Assembly: GCA_017549745.1 (NCBI GenBank)
Contig: JAFYUA010000082.1
Coordinates: forward strand, 1-13,284
Direction of reading: 5' to 3'
Length of the DNA: 13,284 nucleotides
DNA from: Clostridia bacterium
GTDB taxonomy: Bacteria > Bacillota > Clostridia > UMGS1810
Within the stretch, counting starts at the first letter, position 1, and each line of letters opens with the position of its first letter. Both the position numbers and the translations under genes were made by a program. The notes beneath the pieces are model-generated. The model was not told the origin of the DNA. It worked only from the letters and a program-made list of their open reading frames with translations, and searched no databases. Positions 1-6,966 of the stretch are shown piece after piece.

Positions 1-929
1 GAAGACGAGTCTTTTTCTTCGCCCGAGCCATCTGTAAATGACAAATCCCAATACGGCACAAAATCCTCAGGCAGACGGTTAATATAATAATTTGCCACCT
101 TTTCGAAAAGCTCTGGCATTGTTTTTTCTTGTGTGTATCTATATGCCAAAGGCAGGCCGCTTACAATCCACGCCTGTCCCCTTGCCCAACAGGAATTGTC
201 CGATGCTCCTTGCGCTGTCTTTCCTCTGTCGGGCATACCATCGGGATTGAAGAAAAAAGTATGATGGGTTGATGCATCTTCACGGACAATGTTGTTAATG
301 GTTGTAACAGCATGATTATACGCTTTTTCATAATAGTTGTTATCACCTGTTTCTTCCGACGCCCAAAAGAGCAGAGGGATATTATTCATGCAGTCGATTA
401 TAAGCCTTGCCTGCTCGCCAACATTACCCCAAGCTTGAATATATCCGCCCTTTTCTATGTATCTTGTGAGAAGATGATCTGCAGCTTTAATTGCTGCATT
501 TTTTGCCTCAATATTCTCCGTAAACTTATAGGCAGCAACACAAGATGGAACATATAAAAATCCCATATCATGATGATTCACACCGACTTTATCATCGATT
601 CTTTTATAAAATGATGGAATGTGTGAAAGTGCTCTTTCTTTGTATTTTTCATCACCTGTTGCCTCATATGCAAGCCAGAGCATGCCTGTAAAAAAGCCCC
701 CGTTCCAACCACAGTCGTTTTCGACCTCTTCGTAAACATTGTTTGTGCTTGCATGAGATGCAAAATTACCGTGAACATCATCCCATAGCTTATCAATTTT
801 TATAAGTGCATCGGACAGAGCTTTTTCAAGAACTTCTTTTGTCATCTTAGCAGGCGTTGTAAATCTTTGTGGATTGCGTATTTCCTCTTTATTTATTGTG
901 TTGATTTTATCTGTATTTATGCTGTTCAT
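1..929 (-). CDS. GH88 unsaturated glucuronyl hydrolase, 3' end cut by window edge
   Basis: Predicted cytosolic glycoside hydrolase of family 88. Such enzymes remove the 4,5-unsaturated uronic acid from the non-reducing end of oligosaccharides released by polysaccharide lyases, by hydrating the double bond. The first 309 residues are visible; the family is usually about 370-380 residues, so some 60-70 C-terminal residues lie beyond position 1. Visible family motifs are NDCGWNGGF (about 71-79), HHDMGFLY (119-126), IDCMNNIPLLFWA (178-190) and CWARGQAW (247-254). By comparison with the Bacillus sp. GL1 enzyme, D121 and D179 match the two key aspartates (D88 and D149 there). There is no signal peptide. 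The start is chosen for its AGGAG site eight bases upstream; a second in-frame ATG at 845 has less support. It follows the solute-binding protein gene after a hairpin. Family assignment is firm; the exact glycan is unknown, and related GH105 is less likely. Confidence 0.9.
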   Translation of the reverse strand, partial: MNSINTDKINTINKEEIRNPQRFTTPAKMTKEVLEKALSDALIKIDKLWDDVHGNFASHASTNNVYEEVENDCGWNGGFFTGMLWLAYEATGDEKYKERALSHIPSFYKRIDDKVGVNHHDMGFLYVPSCVAAYKFTENIEAKNAAIKAADHLLTRYIEKGGYIQAWGNVGEQARLIIDCMNNIPLLFWASEETGDNNYYEKAYNHAVTTINNIVREDASTHHTFFFNPDGMPDRGKTAQGASDNSCWARGQAWIVSGLPLAYRYTQEKTMPELFEKVANYYINRLPEDFVPYWDLSFTDGSGEEKDSS

Positions 930-951
930 TATATCTACTCCTGTTATTGGC

Positions 952-981
952 GAAAAAGAGACACCAAAGTGCCTCTTTTTC
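952..981 (-). terminator. Hairpin with U-run between SBP and GH88 genes (terminator or attenuator)
   Basis: Read on the minus strand, a 13-base-pair stem closes on a TTTG loop: GAAAAAGAGGCAC pairs with GTGTCTCTTTTTC, with one G-U pair. The descending arm ends in five Ts, as in an intrinsic terminator. The A-run on the other arm makes it potentially bidirectional, although nothing is encoded on the plus strand here. It sits just after the stop codon of the solute-binding protein. Only 22 bases separate it from the GH88 start and I see no promoter in them. It is therefore likely to be a partial terminator or 3' mRNA stabiliser inside the operon, giving more solute-binding protein than the downstream products. 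Confidence 0.7.
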
Positions 982-996
982 ACTTTAATTATCTAC

Positions 997-2613
997 TTAT
1001 TTTTTGGCACAATATCTGTCATATGCAGCCTGCTGTATTTCAAGCCATCTGTCATATCCATTCGCTTTTGCTTCGCTGATTGCATCATCATATGTATCTA
1101 TCGTTCTCTTACCAAAAATAATATCACAAATCGCAACCTCCAAAGCAGGCTCTGCTATCTCTTTAATGTCAACAATTTCACGTGACTCTTCCTCGGTAAA
1201 TCCCAAAGTAGGAAGCCTGTATTCAAGGGCTTTTTGAGCAGACTGATTCCAGATTTTTATTGCATCCTTCTGCTGGGGCATCTGATAATATCCGTCAAGG
1301 TAGTCCTCATGCTGATTATATCCGGGGTGATTGCAGGGAAGCATATAATGATACAACGCTTCTGTGCTGGAATTGAAACCATGAGCTGAATAATTTGTGA
1401 TTTTGTCTGTATATACATAGTGTTTTTCGCCGTCTTTTTCTTCAACAGTATAGGTGTCACCCTCTACGCCAAACACCTGAAGTTCTATACCTTCTTCGCC
1501 GTATATATAGTCACACCACCGGATTGCTTTTTCGTAATTGCCGCAAGTTGTAGAAATTGCTATCGCCACCGTTGTCACATCCTGAGTGGTTACGGAAAAG
1601 TCAGAAATCTCACCTTTTTTTGCAACGGGATAAGGACATGCCACAAGGTCGTAAGAGGGGTTTTTGCTTTGCGCTGCGGGCAATATCTTGCCAATGCCTG
1701 AGCCTATGTATCCCACTGTTGCCATAGAAGTGCCGTTAGTCATATTTGACTCTATATCAGCAGATGCGTTGGTGACAAAGCCCGCATCTATATAGCCTGA
1801 TTTATACCATTCTGCCATCTGAGCAACATAATCTTTGAAAGCACTCTCAAAGGGGGCAAACACTACCTTATCTCCTTCAACATAAAACTGCTTGCCCACA
1901 TCATATGCAGTATTGAAGCCTTGCATTGTAGGCGATTTGAAAGAAATGATGTCACAAGTGGATGTAAACGGTTTGGAAAAGCCTTCAGCTTTTGCCTTGG
2001 CAAAAACGGCTGTCCACTCATCAATCGTTTCAGGCACACTCATTTCCCATTTTTTAAGTAAATCTGCACGCACAATGAAACCCGAAAAGCCCTTTGCTTC
2101 ACCAACATTGAGGACATTGAAACCGTAATATTTGCTTTCGTCGGTGGTTGCCTGAAGCTTGTATGAATAGCCTGCAGATTTTCCTTTTTCGCCCTCCATA
2201 TAATCATAATAATTGGGGGCACATTCTTCAAGATAATCATTGAGCGCAATAATCACTTCATCATCAATTGCCTGCTGAGGGCCGCCTGTATAATTTGCCC
2301 AGTCATATTCGATGATATCGGGCATAACCTCTCCTGTGAGCATTGCAATAAATGCTTCATTTCCGGTTGAACCCTCTATAGGATGTATAAAATCGATATG
2401 CACACCGGTTACTTCTTCAAGTTTCTGATAAAACAACATTTCATTGTAGTTTTTCAGTGATGCCTGGGAATAACCGTCCATTACACACCAAAAACTAAAA
2501 CTTTTTCCATCTGTCTGTGCTCTTTCGCTTTCATTTTTCCCGCAACCGCCAAGACATGCTGCAAACACAGTTAAAACAAGGATAGATGCGAGAATTTTCA
2601 TTGTTTTCTTCAT
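997..2613 (-). CDS. ABC transporter extracellular solute-binding lipoprotein
   Basis: Lipid-anchored substrate-binding protein of a carbohydrate ABC importer, 538 residues, in the large type 2 solute-binding class typified by Bacillus LplA/YtcQ-like proteins. The N-terminus has a classic lipoprotein signal: a lysine-rich start, a hydrophobic stretch, then lipobox L-G-G-C with the lipidated cysteine at residue 24. A FWCVMDGYS segment starts the mature fold, and MPDIIEYDW is typical of sugar-binding members. The start at 2613 is preferred over an in-frame start at 2646 because a perfect AGGAGG lies seven bases upstream and because the signal peptide then begins correctly at MKKTMK. No permease or ATPase gene is in the window, so its partners must lie elsewhere, perhaps past GH88. 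Context suggests an oligosaccharide ligand, probably with an unsaturated uronate end; this is inference. Confidence 0.93.
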   Translation of the reverse strand: MKKTMKILASILVLTVFAACLGGCGKNESERAQTDGKSFSFWCVMDGYSQASLKNYNEMLFYQKLEEVTGVHIDFIHPIEGSTGNEAFIAMLTGEVMPDIIEYDWANYTGGPQQAIDDEVIIALNDYLEECAPNYYDYMEGEKGKSAGYSYKLQATTDESKYYGFNVLNVGEAKGFSGFIVRADLLKKWEMSVPETIDEWTAVFAKAKAEGFSKPFTSTCDIISFKSPTMQGFNTAYDVGKQFYVEGDKVVFAPFESAFKDYVAQMAEWYKSGYIDAGFVTNASADIESNMTNGTSMATVGYIGSGIGKILPAAQSKNPSYDLVACPYPVAKKGEISDFSVTTQDVTTVAIAISTTCGNYEKAIRWCDYIYGEEGIELQVFGVEGDTYTVEEKDGEKHYVYTDKITNYSAHGFNSSTEALYHYMLPCNHPGYNQHEDYLDGYYQMPQQKDAIKIWNQSAQKALEYRLPTLGFTEEESREIVDIKEIAEPALEVAICDIIFGKRTIDTYDDAISEAKANGYDRWLEIQQAAYDRYCAKK

Positions 2614-2674
2614 ACTATGACCTCCTGAAATTACTATATTTATCAAAATAATGTTTTCTAAATTTCTGACTGCA

Positions 2675-3694
2675 TTACTTATGTTTTTGAAAGCCTTCTA
2701 TACCTTTTTTATAAATCTCACATATCAGCTTTTGGATTTTGAGCGCTTCTCTTCCGCTTACGGTGGGTTCTCTGTCGGTTTCAACTGCATCGTAAAAATC
2801 GGCAATCTCCCTGATATGCTGAAAGCCCCAATAGTCTTTGCCGTTTTCATATACAACATCGAGGTCGATGGTTGTTTGTGCGCTGATGCGCTCGCCGCTG
2901 TTCAACACTATCTCGGCATTGTCATAATCCATAGTGACCTTTCCGTTTTCACACATAAGTCTGATTTCAATGGGCTCGTCACAACCATAATTATTCATAG
3001 CCCAAAAAGCGAGAGTAGCACCGCTTTTGTATCTGACAAAGCCCTCGGCTGTGTCATCAACTTCCATGATCGAATGACCGCGGTTGGACAGATGTGCCTG
3101 AACACTTTCTATTTCATCATCAATAAACCAGTTTGCCAAATCAACAGAATGGATAGCCTGATCAATCAGCACTCCTCCGCCCTCTTTGTCCCATGTGCCT
3201 TTCCAGTCAGAGAGGCTATAGTATTCATCGTTCTTGCACCATGTGAGCACAACTCTTGCAGAGATTATTTTGCCCAGAGTGCCGTCGCAAAGCTTACTCT
3301 TAACCAGCTGCGCCGAGTCATTGTAGCGGCACTGAAAAATGATGCCGTATTTCACATTGTTTTTTTCGGCAAGCTCAACATTTTCTATTGCATCTTCAAG
3401 CTTGATACTCATTGGTTTCTCACAAAGAACATGAACTCCTGCCTCTATAGCATATTTTGAAATAATGGAATGAAGATAATGAGGCACGCAAATGTGAACC
3501 ACATCGATGTTATCCTTGCATATCATCTCTTTATAATCATAATACGCTTTGCAACCATACTTTTGTGCCGCTTTGTCTGCTCTGTCTTTCTTGATGTCAC
3601 ACACACCGACTATCTGAGCATTTGGCAGGTGATGCGCGCTTGTTGCATGCATGGTGAAAATGTTGCCGCAACCTACAATGCCTACCCTTAGCAT
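2675..3694 (-). CDS. Gfo/Idh/MocA family NAD(P)-dependent oxidoreductase (second copy in transcription order)
   Basis: Predicted cytosolic sugar or inositol dehydrogenase, 339 residues, normal for the family. An N-terminal Rossmann fold begins at once with VGIVGCGNIF (G8, G10) and continues to an acidic residue after strand 2 (VCD, D33), which usually favours NAD over NADP. The family lysine is in CEKPM (E92, K93, P94). The second domain contains D-x-x-x-H (D178, H182), the catalytic pair common in inositol-dehydrogenase-like members. The start has a GGAGG site about seven bases upstream. It follows the creatininase-family gene by 25 bases and precedes the solute-binding protein gene by 61. 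It differs considerably from the other Gfo/Idh/MocA protein at 6967-7935, so the two probably act at different steps, or as an oxidation and reduction pair. The substrate cannot be read from the sequence. Confidence 0.9.
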   Translation of the reverse strand: MLRVGIVGCGNIFTMHATSAHHLPNAQIVGVCDIKKDRADKAAQKYGCKAYYDYKEMICKDNIDVVHICVPHYLHSIISKYAIEAGVHVLCEKPMSIKLEDAIENVELAEKNNVKYGIIFQCRYNDSAQLVKSKLCDGTLGKIISARVVLTWCKNDEYYSLSDWKGTWDKEGGGVLIDQAIHSVDLANWFIDDEIESVQAHLSNRGHSIMEVDDTAEGFVRYKSGATLAFWAMNNYGCDEPIEIRLMCENGKVTMDYDNAEIVLNSGERISAQTTIDLDVVYENGKDYWGFQHIREIADFYDAVETDREPTVSGREALKIQKLICEIYKKGIEGFQKHK

Positions 3695-3719
3695 ATGTCA
3701 TCCTCCTTCACATAGGTCG

Positions 3720-4454
3720 TCAAATCACTGTTTTCTCAAGATATTCAAGCGAGAGCTTTACCATCTTATCGCCCATCTCTTTGTTGGCGTTATATGCACT
3801 CTCAGTGAACCAGTGCCTGATGTCGGGGAGTCTTTCAAGCTTTACCGCGTCGGGATAGAGTGACATGAGAATAGAACACTCAAATTCACCTGCATGGTCA
3901 TAGCCTGTGGCGTTTTGCACCTCGGTGCTCATGGTGGGGATAACCTTTATCCAACTGAACGGGTCATCTCCGCCGCCCAGGTTGTCATAATAGTCTTTGT
4001 AGCTTTCACTGCCCCACCAGCCCTGACCTTTGGTCTTTTCAAGGTAGCGCATTGTAGCTCTCTTGGCTGCTTTCATATATGACAGAGTCATGGGCATGAG
4101 GTTTTCCTGCTCAAACTGATGATGAATAACCACATAGATGTTTCGCAGTCCTGCCGAAAGCATGCTCATGAATATGTTTAACACATATTCTTCAAACACA
4201 ACCTCGTCAACATGCACTGTGCCGCTTGTGTCATCGCCAACTGCCCAGCTCGACGGTGAATAGCTTATGGAGGGAGCAATGATGATGTCTTTGCGCTCGG
4301 CAAGCTTTTCTACAAGCCCATGTGCGATGAGTGTGTCGCACCCATATGAGCAGTGAGGCCCATGATATTCCACCGTGCCCCCTACTATAACAACGGGGGT
4401 ACGGTTTTCTTTTGCTGCGTTTATTTCTTTGGGAAAACATTTGTCTAAATGCAT
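3720..4454 (-). CDS. Creatininase-family amidohydrolase
   Basis: Predicted metal-dependent amidohydrolase of the creatininase fold, 244 residues (typical 240-260). The family includes creatinine amidohydrolase, which opens a cyclic amide, and formamide hydrolases of flavin/deazaflavin and peptide-cofactor pathways. Visible features are the opening metal motif VEYHGPH (E29, H31), a following aspartate in GCDTLIA (D40) and the HAGEFECS segment (H187, E190) matching the conserved HAGE-x-ETS. The usual central NGHGGN or NGHYEN motif is changed to IHHQFEQEN (H111, H112, E115), so one metal shell is atypical. An upstream GTG at 4463 cannot be the start because the GAGG site abuts it; the ATG at 4454 has that site eight bases upstream. 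It lies 12 bases after the ASRT-fold gene. The substrate is unknown; I do not claim true creatininase activity. Confidence 0.85.
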   Translation of the reverse strand: MHLDKCFPKEINAAKENRTPVVIVGGTVEYHGPHCSYGCDTLIAHGLVEKLAERKDIIIAPSISYSPSSWAVGDDTSGTVHVDEVVFEEYVLNIFMSMLSAGLRNIYVVIHHQFEQENLMPMTLSYMKAAKRATMRYLEKTKGQGWWGSESYKDYYDNLGGGDDPFSWIKVIPTMSTEVQNATGYDHAGEFECSILMSLYPDAVKLERLPDIRHWFTESAYNANKEMGDKMVKLSLEYLEKTVI

Positions 4455-4466
4455 TGTAGTCACCTC

Positions 4467-4841
4467 TTATTCGCAATAACCAAGTGTTGTGTAAAAAGCA
4501 AGATTTGGCTGAGTATTATCAAGTCTGCCATATTGCACAACGATATTTACATCAGACGAAAGCTTCATGGCATACTGTGTTTCAAACGGAACTATGTAGC
4601 CGCACATATCATCGGGATTGTTCATTCTGAAGCAGCGCACTCTGCCAGCCCCTACTGTCCAGTTTATCTCGGTGCAGGGTTCTTTGTCGGTAAAAAAGAG
4701 CTTTACCGAAATATGTGCATCCTTACCCGAATCATTTACCACAATAACGGACTCGTGCCCCTTGGCAGTGCCCTCGCCCTCACGGGGAAGCTCACAATCA
4801 GGGAGTATCCATTGTTTTTTTCCTAATCCTTTAGCAATCAA
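4467..4841 (-). CDS. ASRT-family (sensory rhodopsin transducer-like) small-molecule-binding protein, TTG start
   Basis: Small 124-residue protein that I recognise as a homologue of Anabaena sensory rhodopsin transducer (ASRT, Pfam family PF07100). The match covers the full length: a tryptophan near residue 11 (GKKQWILPD), HESVIVVND, DAHISVKLFFTDKEP (the Anabaena protein has a very similar YYSDKEP segment) and VNIVVQYGRLDNTQ near the C-terminus, where ASRT has VVQHTRLDSRQ. ASRT forms a beta-sandwich tetramer. Family-level comparison has proposed that most members bind small molecules, probably sugars, and lack any rhodopsin partner. No rhodopsin gene is visible here. The start is a TTG overlapping the last 11 bases of the M24 gene, with AAAGGA about ten bases upstream; no in-frame ATG exists until far inside the domain. 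This implies translational coupling. The role may be an enzyme subunit, carbohydrate sensor or cupin-like isomerase; it is unknown. Confidence 0.85.
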   Translation of the reverse strand: MIAKGLGKKQWILPDCELPREGEGTAKGHESVIVVNDSGKDAHISVKLFFTDKEPCTEINWTVGAGRVRCFRMNNPDDMCGYIVPFETQYAMKLSSDVNIVVQYGRLDNTQPNLAFYTTLGYCE

Positions 4842-6006
4842 TTTCGATGAGTCCTTTCTTGAGATAGTCTGTCATAGAAGTGCAACCGTCTTTGGTCACA
4901 GCTATGCCCTTTTCCCAGCGGCAGCCAAAGGTGGAGCCAGAAACAAAGGTGTCAACCTGGAAGGTCATATTTTCTTCGAGCATATAGTCAGAGTCGGTCT
5001 CCATCCAGGGTGGCTCAACCTCAATCATGCCTGTGCCGTGGCAAGGACCATACACAAAGTTATCCTTCATTCCATTTTCAACATATAGGTCATAGAAGCC
5101 CTTGGCAATGTCACTTGCCATAACTCCTGCTTTGATTTTGGACTCAGTCCAGTCGTGCATTTTGAGGCAGAAATCAGCAACCATTTTCTTTTCGCCCTCA
5201 GCCTTACCCATGATAACAGGCAGACCGATTGAGGGAGAATAGCCGTCTATCTTTGCAGAAAGGTTGAGCTGAACTATATCGCCTTTTTCAATGGTTCTGT
5301 AGCATGAACGGCTGATAGCATGGCTTGTGGATTTTTCGCTGAACACATACATGGGCAGACCTTCATATTCTGCACCTTCTTCATATATAACCTTCTGAGC
5401 GATACCAACCATCTGAAGCTCGGTCACGCCCGGTCTGAGGTTGCGGATAACCTCATCGGTAGCTTTTTCGATAATGCGGAACCCTTCCTTGATGCATGCA
5501 AGCTCATTGATGCTCTTGATTTTGCGAAGAGTCACCATGATGTCATTGCATTTTACTATTTCAGCCTTGGGGTATGCATCTTTAAGACCCTCATACACAG
5601 GGAGAGTGCACTCCACATAGCTGCCAAGACCGATTTTGATGTTTTCGCCTGTCACACCAATTGCCTTGAACACATCGTTGAATGTGCTTGCTTTAAGCTC
5701 GGGATATGAGGGGTCGGCTGATTCTCTGAATTCTCTGAGGCAGAAAACCTTTTCGATTTTGCCCACATCTTTGGCAAAAATTATGCACTCAGGACCTACC
5801 AGAAGTGCAGCGTCGCCGTTTGCAGAAATTGCAACACCTGCTCTTTCAAAGAGAGGCCAGAATCCGCTGAAATAGCGGGCATTGGCATAGTCAGACTCGG
5901 TGCTCATCACGAGCATAACATCAAGCCCTTTTTCTCTCACAAGCTTAGCGGCTTTGGCAATTCTTTCTTTGTACTCATAGTCGGGTATACATACTCTGTT
6001 AATCAT
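4831..6006 (-). CDS. M24-family creatinase/Xaa-Pro aminopeptidase-like protein with degenerate metal site
   Basis: Two-domain pita-bread protein of 391 residues, as usual for creatinase and prolidase-like members. Residues about 1-155 form the creatinase N-terminal domain; the rest is the M24 catalytic domain. Metallopeptidases use five ligands (D, D, H, E, E). Here the two aspartates are replaced by N248 (QLNLSAKIDGY) and S259 (SPSIG), the histidine remains (CHGTGM, H323), the first glutamate is D352 and the last is kept (RWEKG, E365). Loss of the aspartates resembles metal-independent creatinase, and a histidine in TSHAISRS (H229) falls where creatinase has its catalytic H232. It may therefore hydrolyse a C-N bond rather than a peptide. 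The start at 6006 has GGAGG seven bases upstream; a TTG at 6036 is rejected. The gene overlaps the ASRT gene by 11 bases. Family is sure; activity is inferred. Confidence 0.88.
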   Translation of the reverse strand: MINRVCIPDYEYKERIAKAAKLVREKGLDVMLVMSTESDYANARYFSGFWPLFERAGVAISANGDAALLVGPECIIFAKDVGKIEKVFCLREFRESADPSYPELKASTFNDVFKAIGVTGENIKIGLGSYVECTLPVYEGLKDAYPKAEIVKCNDIMVTLRKIKSINELACIKEGFRIIEKATDEVIRNLRPGVTELQMVGIAQKVIYEEGAEYEGLPMYVFSEKSTSHAISRSCYRTIEKGDIVQLNLSAKIDGYSPSIGLPVIMGKAEGEKKMVADFCLKMHDWTESKIKAGVMASDIAKGFYDLYVENGMKDNFVYGPCHGTGMIEVEPPWMETDSDYMLEENMTFQVDTFVSGSTFGCRWEKGIAVTKDGCTSMTDYLKKGLIEIDC

Positions 6007-6053
6007 AGCTAAACCTCCAATATTTTTAATTTGCAATTTTGAGAAACGATTGA

Positions 6054-6896
6054 TTATTTCAACAATTCATTTTTCATTTCTTCAGTCATAGGACTGCCGT
6101 ATTCACAAACCTCATATGCCTCCGCATAGCGGATTTTTTTGCCTCTCTCTTCGCCGTATAGCTCTATGAGACGCTCGCGGTGGCGTGCGGCAGGCTTTGC
6201 ATTTCTAACATCATAGCCTCTTGGTGCCGCCAGGATTTCCTCGTCGGTCGTGTCTTTGGTAATTTTCATACCCTTTAACCACTCAAATCTCTCTACATCA
6301 CCATCGGGCACCGTTTCGCCGTGGGTGTAGGGAAGCCATTCATACACCTGAGATACATTGATATTTGCAATCTGAAGCTTAACCTCTGCTTCAGAATCGA
6401 TATCAACAACGAGGTCGGGTCTGAACACAGGATTTGTGAATTTATCTTCACTGCACATTATAACAGGCATAAATCTCATTGCAGGCACATCAGCGCATTC
6501 ATTTGGCACGGTCAGAAGATATGAAGCATCAACAACAAGCTGACCTGTTGCTCTGTGGTCGGGCATATAGTCATTTGTTCTGTGAGTTATGATAAGATCG
6601 GGATTAAACTCTCTTATGTAACGGATTGTGCGCTTACGTGTTTCCAGATCAGCAACAAGATTACAATCATCATTATCCCATATGTCATATCTTATCCCCA
6701 GAAGCTCTGCCACTTTTGCAGATTCTTTTGCTCTGTGCTCAGATATTTCTTTGGGTCCCAGCTTGTGATGACCTCCACAACCATTGCACATACTTAAAAA
6801 TTGTACAGTATGACCGTTTTTGATGAGTTTTGATGCAAGACCGCCACTTTCAAATTCATTATCGTCCTGATGGGCGCCTATCATTAATACTCTCAT
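6054..6896 (-). CDS. PIG-L (LmbE) family zinc deacetylase
   Basis: Predicted zinc-dependent N-deacetylase of 280 residues. The family removes acetyl from N-acetylglucosamine-type substrates, as in MshB, BshB, PIG-L and diacetylchitobiose deacetylase. The fold opens with the catalytic motif AHQDDNE, a variant of AHPDD-x-E with proline replaced by glutamine; H9 and D12 should bind zinc and D11 act as general base. HRAKES (54-59) is the usual R-x-x-E helix. DLIITHRTNDYMPDHR supplies the third zinc histidine (H114). There is no signal peptide, so it works in the cytosol. The start has AGGAGG eight bases upstream. It lies between an oxidoreductase and the creatinase-like gene, with a 70-base gap before it. 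Its presence suggests that the imported substrate or an intermediate carries an N-acyl group. The assignment is firm; the substrate is inferred only from family and context. Confidence 0.9.
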   Translation of the reverse strand: MRVLMIGAHQDDNEFESGGLASKLIKNGHTVQFLSMCNGCGGHHKLGPKEISEHRAKESAKVAELLGIRYDIWDNDDCNLVADLETRKRTIRYIREFNPDLIITHRTNDYMPDHRATGQLVVDASYLLTVPNECADVPAMRFMPVIMCSEDKFTNPVFRPDLVVDIDSEAEVKLQIANINVSQVYEWLPYTHGETVPDGDVERFEWLKGMKITKDTTDEEILAAPRGYDVRNAKPAARHRERLIELYGEERGKKIRYAEAYEVCEYGSPMTEEMKNELLK

Positions 6897-6966
6897 TTTG
6901 TTTGCCTCCTCAAATGTTCAAAACAGATTTTTATAATATTGTCAACATATTAACCGGAAAACTTTA

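Noticed and set aside
2614..2646. Eleven-residue N-terminal extension of the solute-binding protein
   Set aside because: The AGGAGG site lies inside it and the lipoprotein signal starts properly at 2613.
2633..2662. Promoter-like TTTAGA and TATAGT on the minus strand before the solute-binding protein gene
   Set aside because: The implied transcription start would fall on the ribosome binding site, leaving it at the very 5' end of the message; the -35 match is also weak.
2651..3460. Long plus-strand open frame (269 codons) opposite the Gfo/Idh/MocA gene at 2675-3694
   Set aside because: It is antisense to a gene with clear family motifs, has no convincing ribosome binding site, and its translation resembles no protein I know; it is a shadow frame.
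4455..4463. GTG start for the creatininase-family protein
   Set aside because: The GAGG motif runs directly into the GTG, leaving no spacing; the ATG at 4454 is properly placed.
6007..6036. Ten-residue TTG-initiated extension of the M24 protein
   Set aside because: The GGAGG site lies inside the extension and points to the ATG at 6006.
6940..6945. Perfect TTGACA on the minus strand in the 70-base gap before the PIG-L gene
   Set aside because: No acceptable -10 box lies 16-18 bases downstream; in an A+T-rich gap this can be chance.
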